Below, piece after piece: positions 57,921-64,000 of a stretch of DNA of 64,000 bases. This DNA comes from Photobacterium sp. GB-56 (lineage in GTDB: Bacteria; Pseudomonadota; Gammaproteobacteria; Enterobacterales; Vibrionaceae), in the NCBI RefSeq assembly GCF_003026105.1, contig NZ_PYNW01000010.1:102127-166126 (forward strand). Direction: 5' to 3'. Below the pieces are notes generated by a model, which searched no databases, was not told the origin of the DNA, and worked only from the letters and a program-made list of their open reading frames with translations. Position 1 is the first letter of the stretch, and each line of letters starts with the position of its first letter. A program made the translations under genes and the position numbers.

Positions 57921-58727
57921 ATGTTTAAAATTGTTGCTTCAGATCTAGATGGCACCTTGCTTACTCCTGAGCATAAGATCGCCCCGTTTACTCAAGATGT
58001 CTTACAACGTCTTTATCAACACAATAAGCATTTTGTATTTGCAACAGGTCGCCACCATATAGATGTCGCTGAAATGCGTGAAAAACTGGGTATTCCGGCT
58101 TACATGATCACATCAAATGGCGCCAGTGTGCATGATGCCGACGGTAATCTTGTGTTCCAACAAAGTTTAAGCCCTGAAGTGATCCGTGGCGTTATTGCAC
58201 TCGCAAAGCACGATCCTGATTTACACATTCACTTGTACCAAGGCGACCATTGGCTACTCAATCATGAAAATGAAGCACTGCGTGATTTCCACGATAGCTT
58301 TAACTATCAGTTATTTGATGTTGAGAACCCGCCGACAGATAACGTATTAAAAGTTTTCTTCACCCGTGATGATCTTGACCATGAGAAAATGGTGAAGTGG
58401 GAGCAAGCCTTTAATCAAGAGTTTAAAGATAAAGCGAATATCGCATTTTCCACACCTTGGTGCTTAGAAGTAATGGATGCGGGTGTCTCTAAAGGCGATG
58501 CCTTAGCCGCTGTCGCCAAAGCGCTCGAGCTGACATTAGACGATTGTATTGCTTTTGGTGATGGGATGAATGATGTTGAAATGCTATCAATGGCAGGTAA
58601 AGGCTTAATCATGGGCACCTCTCATGACAAAGTGAAACAAGCACTGCCAGATAATGAGGTTATCGGTTCAAGTGCTGATGAAGCGGTAGCGCACTACTTA
58701 GAAAAGTATCTCCTTAATCACGCATAA
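57921..58727 (+). CDS. yigL: Cof-type HAD phosphatase YigL
   Basis: 268-residue HAD hydrolase; E. coli YigL dephosphorylates pyridoxal phosphate and sugar phosphates and relieves sugar-phosphate stress. Motif I SDLDGTLLTPEHK with both catalytic Asp, motif II FATGRH, motif IV FGDGMNDVEML, and a C2B-type cap between. GAGAG precedes the ATG at 57921; the open frame to 57846 is not conserved. Neighbour pldB supports the assignment. Confidence 0.92.
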   Translation: MFKIVASDLDGTLLTPEHKIAPFTQDVLQRLYQHNKHFVFATGRHHIDVAEMREKLGIPAYMITSNGASVHDADGNLVFQQSLSPEVIRGVIALAKHDPDLHIHLYQGDHWLLNHENEALRDFHDSFNYQLFDVENPPTDNVLKVFFTRDDLDHEKMVKWEQAFNQEFKDKANIAFSTPWCLEVMDAGVSKGDALAAVAKALELTLDDCIAFGDGMNDVEMLSMAGKGLIMGTSHDKVKQALPDNEVIGSSADEAVAHYLEKYLLNHA

Positions 58728-58738
58728 TCCCCCTATAG

Positions 58739-58768
58739 AAAGGCTGTTAAACACAGCCTTTTTCTTTT
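58739..58768. terminator. Terminator between yigL and the EVE gene
   Basis: AAAGGCTGT and ACAGCCTTT pair with a 5-base loop, followed by a T-rich run on the plus strand. Confidence 0.85.
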
Positions 58769-58784
58769 CCCCTTGAAAAACAGT

Positions 58785-59243
58785 TTAGAACTGCCCTGTC
58801 ATGGTTAAAATTTCCTGCCATTGCGCGTCAGTAACTGGCATCACACTTAAGCGACTGCCTTTTTTTACTAATGGCATCTCAGCCAAGGCTGGATTAGCTT
58901 TCATACGCTTTAAGCTAACTAACCGTAAGTGACGTTGGTATTCAATATCAACCATAAACCAGCGTGGATTTTCTGGATCTGATTTCGGATCAAAATACGG
59001 GCACTCGGGATCAAACTGGAAGTGATCGGGATACGAGGCTTTCACCACCGTAGCGATCCCAACTACACCGACATCTTTACACGATGAATGATAAATGAAG
59101 ACTTGATCGCCTAATTTCACCTCGTCACGTAACATATTACGCGCCTGATAATTACGGACGCCTTCCCAAGGTGAAACTTTTTGTGATTTTAGGGTGTCTA
59201 TAGAAAATGTATCTGGTTCGGTTTTAAATAACCAATAGGCCAT
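58785..59243 (-). CDS. EVE domain protein (thymocyte nuclear protein-like)
   Basis: 152-residue EVE/PUA-like domain protein starting MAYWLFKTEPDTFSIDTL, with WEGVRNYQARNMLRD and FIYHSSCKDVGVVGIATV as family signatures. EVE domains form a pocket for modified bases in RNA or DNA; the cellular role is unknown. Length equals the whole family domain. Confidence 0.9.
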   Translation of the reverse strand: MAYWLFKTEPDTFSIDTLKSQKVSPWEGVRNYQARNMLRDEVKLGDQVFIYHSSCKDVGVVGIATVVKASYPDHFQFDPECPYFDPKSDPENPRWFMVDIEYQRHLRLVSLKRMKANPALAEMPLVKKGSRLSVMPVTDAQWQEILTMTGQF

Positions 59244-59303
59244 ATTGTTCTACCATTACTGCCAACTTCCTCATGAATTTGAGCCTACCATAGAGAGAAT
59301 AAA

Positions 59304-59720
59304 ATGACAGTTTCACGGTTACCCCTCGCCCTTATCTTTACCGCATCTACGCTAACTGGCTGTGCAAGTTGGTTACCAAGTAGCTTTGGTGGCGATGACA
59401 GTAATAGTAATTGGGTGGGTGAGTATAAAAGTCAGCCAGAAATGGGATTAACGACTCTACTGAGCCTTAAAAGCGATCACTCTGCAACAACCACATATCA
59501 ATACACCAATGGCGATCCAAGTCTAAAAGAAAACGGGAATTGGCAAGCGATCAGCGACACTCAGCTGCAAGTAAAGATGACCTCACATCATGGGCTCAAT
59601 AGCGAACGTATTTATACCTTTGATCCGAGTAAGAAGCAGCTCAGCGCAACAGAAGAAACCGTCAACGGTCAGAAATATCATATCGGCAATAATGGGTTAG
59701 TACTGACAAAACAAGACTAA
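59304..59720 (+). CDS. Putative lipoprotein
   Basis: 138 residues with a lipoprotein signal: basic start, hydrophobic core LALIFTASTL and lipobox LTGC with Cys at 19, so lipidated and probably in the outer membrane (Ala at +2). The mature part is beta-rich, with YKSQPEMGLTTLLSL and NGNWQAISDTQLQVKM, resembling small lipocalin-like or copper-resistance NlpE-like folds only in outline. Family not recognised. Confidence 0.75.
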   Translation: MTVSRLPLALIFTASTLTGCASWLPSSFGGDDSNSNWVGEYKSQPEMGLTTLLSLKSDHSATTTYQYTNGDPSLKENGNWQAISDTQLQVKMTSHHGLNSERIYTFDPSKKQLSATEETVNGQKYHIGNNGLVLTKQD

Positions 59721-59798
59721 ACGCCATTATCACTGTCGTGACTTAAGACATCGATTTATGCCACACTGCAAGGGTATTTGAGGTTAGGAGAAATAACC

Positions 59799-60386
59799 AT
59801 GTCATGCCCTCGCTGTGGCTTTCAGCACAATTGTATTTGCAACCTTGAGCCACACCTTCAGTGCCCCGCACACTTTGTGTTATTAACTCACCCTCGAGAG
59901 CTTAATAAAGATACCAACACAGGTAAGTTGCTGGTAAACAGTTTGCCTCATTGCCGCGTTGAGGTATGGCAACGTACCGAGCCGCCAGCACACTTGCTCG
60001 CGCAACTGCGTGATCCTCACTACCAAGCCTATCTGGTTTTCCCAAGCGATGAGCAACATCCCCCTATTGAGCTACCTCAAGCCGATACTGACCAACCCAT
60101 CCCCCTGTTTATTATTCTTGATGCGACCTGGCAAGAAGCAAAAAAAATGGTACGTAAAAGCCCTTGGCTTAGTGACTTACCGCGTTTAGCTTTAACGCCA
60201 CAACAGACATCAAACTACGCCTTACGACGTAATCAGCAAGACGGTAATTTATGTACCTGTGAAGTAGGGATAGCGCTACTGACTCAACTTCAATTCACAA
60301 CAGAAGCAGCACAATTACACCAATACTTCTCGGCATTTATTAACACTTTTCATGCTGATAAAAGTGGACATAAGAGAACGTATTAA
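59799..60386 (+). CDS. DTW domain protein, probable tRNA-uridine aminocarboxypropyltransferase
   Basis: 195-residue DTW-domain protein (YfiP/TapT type); relatives make acp3U in tRNA from SAM. The N-terminal cysteines CPRCGFQHNCICN probably bind zinc, and the eponymous motif reads DATW (FIILDATWQEAKKM). The C-terminal SNYALRRNQQDGNLCTCE is also conserved. AGGAG fixes the ATG at 59799; TTG at 59778 lies upstream of that site. Confidence 0.88.
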   Translation: MSCPRCGFQHNCICNLEPHLQCPAHFVLLTHPRELNKDTNTGKLLVNSLPHCRVEVWQRTEPPAHLLAQLRDPHYQAYLVFPSDEQHPPIELPQADTDQPIPLFIILDATWQEAKKMVRKSPWLSDLPRLALTPQQTSNYALRRNQQDGNLCTCEVGIALLTQLQFTTEAAQLHQYFSAFINTFHADKSGHKRTY

Positions 60387-60506
60387 CAGATTCAATACCT
60401 TATATTTACTGTTTTAGTAAAATGAGTTTTCGTGCTTTCTTTTCTTATCGAATAAGCTCAAATTACACCCAATATTTAAACACTGTATTTTTATTGAAGA
60501 AACAAC

Positions 60507-60974
60507 ATGAAAACAAAGATACTTGTCTTAACCGTGATTTTATCGACGTTAGGTCTCGCAGGCTGTGCAACCAATCCTTATGGTAATGCTTACAATGTTA
60601 ATGATGCACGCCAGATGCAAGAAGTATATTACGGCACCGTAACTCGTACCCAAGCGGTAACACTAAATGGTAACGGTAATGGTATTGGTACACTTGCTGG
60701 CGGTGCTATTGGTGGGATTTTAGGCTCAGGCGTAGGCGGTGGTACCGGCTCGCAAATTGCGGCAATTGGTGGTGCGCTATTAGGCGGTTACCTTGGTAAC
60801 GAAGCAGGTAACGAAGTCACTAAGCGTAATGGTGTAAACCTAACAATAAAGCTAGATAGTGGTCGTACCGTTTCTATCGTGCAGCAGGTTAACCCTAACG
60901 TCATGTTCCACGCTGGTGAGCGCGTTCAAATTAACATCTCTGACGATGGCACTTCTCGCGTCACGCCAGCTTAA
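60507..60974 (+). CDS. slyB: SlyB/PcP-like outer-membrane lipoprotein
   Basis: 155-residue lipoprotein with lipobox LAGC (Cys20). A glycine-zipper segment (GGAIGGILGSGVGGG... to GGYLGNEAGNEV, about 68-108) is the SlyB/17-kDa antigen hallmark, followed by a C-terminal VTIKLDSGRTVSIVQQ-like strand region. In enterics SlyB forms stress-induced outer-membrane nanodomains and is PhoP-controlled; I see no PhoP box here. Confidence 0.88.
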   Translation: MKTKILVLTVILSTLGLAGCATNPYGNAYNVNDARQMQEVYYGTVTRTQAVTLNGNGNGIGTLAGGAIGGILGSGVGGGTGSQIAAIGGALLGGYLGNEAGNEVTKRNGVNLTIKLDSGRTVSIVQQVNPNVMFHAGERVQINISDDGTSRVTPA

Positions 60975-60997
60975 GTATTTCTTCTTAAAAAACACCC

Positions 60998-61026
60998 CAA
61001 AAGGCGCTAATTTAGCGCCTTTTTCT
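60998..61026. terminator. Terminator after slyB-like gene
   Basis: AAGGCGCTAA and TTAGCGCCTT pair with a 1-base centre, flanked by A and T runs. Confidence 0.88.
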
Positions 61027-61084
61027 TTGATCGTGATAGATATTGCTTCAGCATTTATCATCAATGACTGTAATCATCGGGCAT

Positions 61085-61553
61085 TTAACAAATTAGGCTC
61101 ATTGTTATGAGCTGTATTGTCGTTGCTTGATGGCAGATCTTAAAATAGCGTTCTAAATGAAAGGGAGGAGTATGACCAGCCCCTTCCGCTCCCTCTGCGA
61201 AATTAACGTACATGACATAATAATGCGTATCTAAAATCTATTATTGTCAGCATACTGCCAGCCCAACCACTCCAACAATGATCACTTAACGTGAGTGTTT
61301 TCATATCCATTCGATAATGATATCAAGTATTCGGTGAGGCTAGCGCTTGAACAATACCCCTCTTCGTTGCAGTGGGGTAATATTTGCTATCGATATTGCA
61401 TCAACGGTACTCAATAAAGCTGTTTCTTTCCCGCTAATCATCGCTTTGATATTGATGGTTACGAGGTTGGGGTATCGCAACAACAACTAAACTCTCTAAG
61501 CTAACAATAACGATGACTAACTCTAAAAGAGTAAAACCGAATTTACGCTTCAT
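61085..61553 (-). pseudogene. Decayed type IV prepilin gene
   Basis: From the ATG at 61553 the minus strand encodes MKRKFGFTLLELVIVIVSLE, a complete prepilin peptidase site and N-terminal helix, but the frame stops after 39 codons (61434). Pilin-like sequence continues in other frames: KAMISGKETALLSTVDAI (+1 frame, to 61340), SLTEYLISLSNGYENTHVK, and a C-terminal block DTHYYVMYVNFAEGAEGAG ending at 61085. The span of about 470 bp equals a normal pilin gene, so several frameshifts and stops have broken it. No pilin assembly genes are nearby. Confidence 0.65.
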
Positions 61554-62297
61554 TAATCCACCGCCAACACCTAAATTATTTAAAGGCATAATAAATCAAT
61601 GCGTATTATTGAAAATAATGACGGTCTTTTATTACAAAAAACGATTAAAAATATTATTAATATTCCATTTATTATTAATGAATCCTGAACGTATCATTTA
61701 AGTTTTTACTAAACCTCTCAAAGTGACGTCGATTTCTCACTAAAAAAGTACTTTTTACTGTCATTAAATAAAAATTAACCCTGAATAAGAAAAAAATAAA
61801 CACCATACAAATGGCATTAAATCGCACGAAAAGTGAATAAATATATTTCAACTATTCACTTTTAAAGTCTATTTCATATGATAAATCTCACCCCGCGAGA
61901 CTTACAACTCATTGTTATTCATTGCTATTTTTACCTCCCTCCTGACAACATCAACTCATGAGTTGACGTTATTCACGATAGTTACTGAACGAATAACGAT
62001 ACTGTTTGTCATTATTGACACTAAAAATGGAACGTTTCATTCCGAAATTAACGTTTTTTTTTAAGCAAAACAGTCGCATTATACGCTTCATCGAAAGGAC
62101 AACGAATTCACTCTCATATATAAGTCTTAATATCCAAGGTTTATATCTGAGTTATTTTTTAGTTAGTTCCCCCTACTAAAAAATAAAATAATAACCTTAA
62201 TGTTATTAATGAATTCGCCATGGATTGGGTCTTATTAAATATAACGATAACTACTTTCTTATTTAGTAGTTATTACCTTCTAATCATAGGTGAATAT
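61554..62297. other. Leader region of the antiporter-decarboxylase unit with several dyads
   Basis: About 740 bp, AT-rich. It contains perfect inverted repeats at 61829-61863 (arms AAAAGTGAATA and TATTCACTTTT), a perfect 16-bp palindrome TCAACTCATGAGTTGA at 61951-61966, and GTTATTC/GAATAAC at 61968-61974 and 61991-61997. A TTGACA occurs at 62015. A 50-codon frame starts at ATG 62027 and ends at 62179 but lacks a clear ribosome binding site. Regulation of the antiporter gene probably resides here. Confidence 0.5.
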
Positions 62298-63623
62298 ATG
62301 TCATCAGATACTGGCACTAAAAAAATGGGCCTTGTCGGTTTAACTGTACTTGTTGCAGTTAACATGATGGGTTCCGGTATTATTATGCTACCAGCGAGCT
62401 TGGCTCAAGTTGGTGCTATTTCAATGTTATCTTGGGTGGTTACAGCATTAGGTGCAATGTGTATTGCTTACACGTTTGCTAAATGTGGTGCTTTTTGTAA
62501 ACGTTCAGGCGGTATGTCAGCTTACGCAGAAGAAGCACACGGCAAATCATCTTTCTTTATCTCTTCTTACACATACTATGTATGTCTAGTAATTAGTTGT
62601 GTAGCAATTGCCGTATCAGCTGTTGGTTACATTAAGCCATTCATGCCTTGGTTAGATACGCCAGTACACACTTTCTTCGGTGTATGTGCGATTCTTATCA
62701 TTACTATGGTTGCTAACTTTGGTGGTCCTAAGATCACAGGTCAAATCTCAGCATTCACTGTTTGGGGTATTATTCTACCTGTACTTGGTCTATCTGTTAT
62801 CGGTTGGTGGTGGTTCGATCCACAAACATTCATGAGCGCATGGAACCCACACCATGACACAACAATGCACTCTGTATCTTCAGGTATCGCACTGACTCTA
62901 TGGGCGTTCCTAGGTATTGAATCTGCTGGTGCTAACTCTGATGCAGTTGAAAATCCAGAGCGTAACGTACCACTAGCAGTACTATTTGGTACAGGTTTCG
63001 CTGCTGTTATCTACATTGCGTCTACTGGTGTTATCCAGGGTATTATTCCTAACGCAGAACTAGCAGCATCTACTGCACCATTTGGCTTAGTATTCAGCCA
63101 CATGTTTAACCCAACAGTAGGTAACATTGTTACACTAGCAGCGGTTATCGCATGTATCGGTTCACTATTAGGTTGGCAGTTCACTAACGCTCAAGTATCT
63201 AAAGCAGCGGCAGATGAAGGTCTATTCCCTAAAATCTTTGCTAAGACTAACAAAGCAGGTGCACCAATTGCCGGTATGCTTATCATGCTAGTTGCTGAGT
63301 TAATTCTAGCGGTGATGACTATCTCTCCAAACTTGATCAGTCAGTTCAACGCGCTATTGAACCTAGCCGTATTTATTAACATGGTACCTTACATCCTATC
63401 TATGACAGGTTTGGAAGTGCTACTTCGCAAAAACATGGTTACACCAAAACAATACCGCCTAGGCGCTGTTGTGGGTACATTAGCTGTTATCTACAGCATC
63501 TACGGTGTATACGCTTGTGGTGCGACAGCAGTATTCGGCGGTACCATCTTGACGCTATTCGGTTACATCTTCTACGGTTTCATCGCAGCACGTGATACTA
63601 AACCAGAAGTTAAAGCAAACTAA
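62298..63623 (+). CDS. potE: PotE-like amino acid/amine antiporter
   Basis: 441-residue APC-superfamily inner-membrane antiporter with 12 helices. The N-terminus KKMGLVGLTVLVAVNMMGSG, helix 6 segment LTLWAFLGIESAGANSDAVE and FGLVFSHMF are closest to E. coli PotE (439 residues), which exchanges putrescine for ornithine; the N-terminal fragment of the next gene looks more like an arginine-type decarboxylase, so the true substrate pair is open. AGGTGA precedes the ATG at 62298. Codon use is strongly biased (many CTA, GGT, GCT), suggesting high expression. Confidence 0.85.
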   Translation: MSSDTGTKKMGLVGLTVLVAVNMMGSGIIMLPASLAQVGAISMLSWVVTALGAMCIAYTFAKCGAFCKRSGGMSAYAEEAHGKSSFFISSYTYYVCLVISCVAIAVSAVGYIKPFMPWLDTPVHTFFGVCAILIITMVANFGGPKITGQISAFTVWGIILPVLGLSVIGWWWFDPQTFMSAWNPHHDTTMHSVSSGIALTLWAFLGIESAGANSDAVENPERNVPLAVLFGTGFAAVIYIASTGVIQGIIPNAELAASTAPFGLVFSHMFNPTVGNIVTLAAVIACIGSLLGWQFTNAQVSKAAADEGLFPKIFAKTNKAGAPIAGMLIMLVAELILAVMTISPNLISQFNALLNLAVFINMVPYILSMTGLEVLLRKNMVTPKQYRLGAVVGTLAVIYSIYGVYACGATAVFGGTILTLFGYIFYGFIAARDTKPEVKAN

Positions 63624-63682
63624 TTAAGATTTAATAAATTCGATACTAAAGAAATTTATTAATAACCAGCTAGAAATGAAAT

Positions 63683-63746
63683 GGGAATAAATAATAAATA
63701 CACTGAAAATTAATATAAACATTAATAAGCAGTATTATTTATTCCC
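63683..63746 (+). repeat. Long inverted repeat between antiporter and decarboxylase
   Basis: GGGAATAAATAATA (63683-63696) and TATTATTTATTCCC (63733-63746) are perfect 14-bp arms with a 36-base loop containing further ATTAAT repeats. It may be an mRNA stabiliser, partial terminator or operator that sets relative expression of the two genes. Confidence 0.6.
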
Positions 63747-63840
63747 TTCTAAAAGTATTAGGCAAGGCGTTTAATTACTTCATATTAATTATGTCGTGGT
63801 AAAACACACCTGCCATCAATCATTCTATTCAGGCGTTATT

Positions 63841-64000
63841 ATGAACAACAATAATAGTACTAATAAAATGCGTGCTCTCGTTATTGAGCACCAAAACATT
63901 ACTCCAAACAGCTTTGCCGATCGTGCAACTAAATCATTAATCGCTGAATTAGAAAGCCGTACTATCGAAATCGTTACTGCCACTTCTTACGAAGATGCAC
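63841..64000 (+). CDS. Orn/Lys/Arg decarboxylase, N-terminal fragment (cut by window end)
   Basis: ATG at 63841 preceded by AGGCG; 53 codons are visible, running off the window. After an Asn-rich start, KMRALVIEHQNITPNSFADR and IEIVTATSYEDA match the flavodoxin-like wing domain of inducible PLP-dependent basic amino acid decarboxylases, in spacing most like AdiA (arginine). With the upstream antiporter it would form an acid-resistance or polyamine system. The PLP domain is outside the window, so substrate is uncertain. Confidence 0.75.
   Translation, partial: MNNNNSTNKMRALVIEHQNITPNSFADRATKSLIAELESRTIEIVTATSYEDA

Noticed and set aside
61513..61701. 62-codon plus-strand frame
   Set aside because: Opposite to the prepilin remnant, low-complexity, no ribosome binding site.

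Overview
This 64-kb window comes from the main chromosome of a gammaproteobacterium of the family Vibrionaceae, most likely Photobacterium or a close relative. The evidence is AT-rich DNA, Vibrio/Photobacterium-type protein sequences, and housekeeping gene blocks (coaBC-dut-slmA, rph-pyrE, gmk-rpoZ-spoT-trmH-recG, envZ-ompR, lexA/plsB, ubiCA, glpEG, rpoH-ftsXEY-rsmD) that lie near the origin of chromosome 1 in this family. The species cannot be fixed from the window alone. I saw no rRNA, tRNA, CRISPR array, insertion sequence or prophage.

Layout. 1-20.7 kb is a core block: DNA repair (radC, recG), coenzyme A and nucleotide metabolism (coaBC, dut, pyrE, gmk), nucleoid occlusion (slmA), RNA processing and modification (rph, yicC, trmH), transcription and the stringent response (rpoZ, spoT, greB, tex), osmotic two-component control (envZ-ompR), biotin (bioH) and Fe-S delivery (nfuA). 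20.7-31.7 kb holds a secreted 3D-domain protein, a MATE exporter and a complete caa3-type cytochrome c oxidase region (ctaC-D-G-E, surf1, an SCO-like chaperone, ctaA, ctaB). A methyltransferase with a perfect 7-1-7 Fur-type box follows. 31.8-44.1 kb is core again: lexA with two LexA boxes, plsB, ubiCA, glpG, glpE, rpoH, ftsXEY, rsmD. The glpE-rpoH gap carries two perfect DnaA boxes and ten GATC sites within about 450 bp.

44.1-64 kb is more accessory. It contains an iron alcohol dehydrogenase, a small exported protein with a dyad-symmetric promoter, DUF2007, YhhN and DUF2500 genes, an A-tract-rich non-coding stretch followed by a 25-residue membrane peptide gene, an acyltransferase, an SDR enzyme, an AbgT transporter with a LysR regulator, dps, an EAL/HDOD protein, a LysE exporter, pldB-yigL, EVE and DTW proteins, two lipoproteins (one SlyB-like) and a decayed type IV prepilin gene. 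The window ends in a PotE-like antiporter followed by the start of a PLP-dependent basic amino acid decarboxylase, together an acid-resistance or polyamine unit with dyad-rich leader DNA.

How the genes work together: the cta block encodes a terminal oxidase plus heme a synthesis and copper insertion; lexA with its boxes is the SOS switch; ftsE, ftsX, ftsY and rpoH link division, membrane targeting and heat shock; the antiporter-decarboxylase pair would exchange amino acid for amine and consume protons. Start codons were chosen from Shine-Dalgarno placement and family length, and are noted where they differ from the longest frame.
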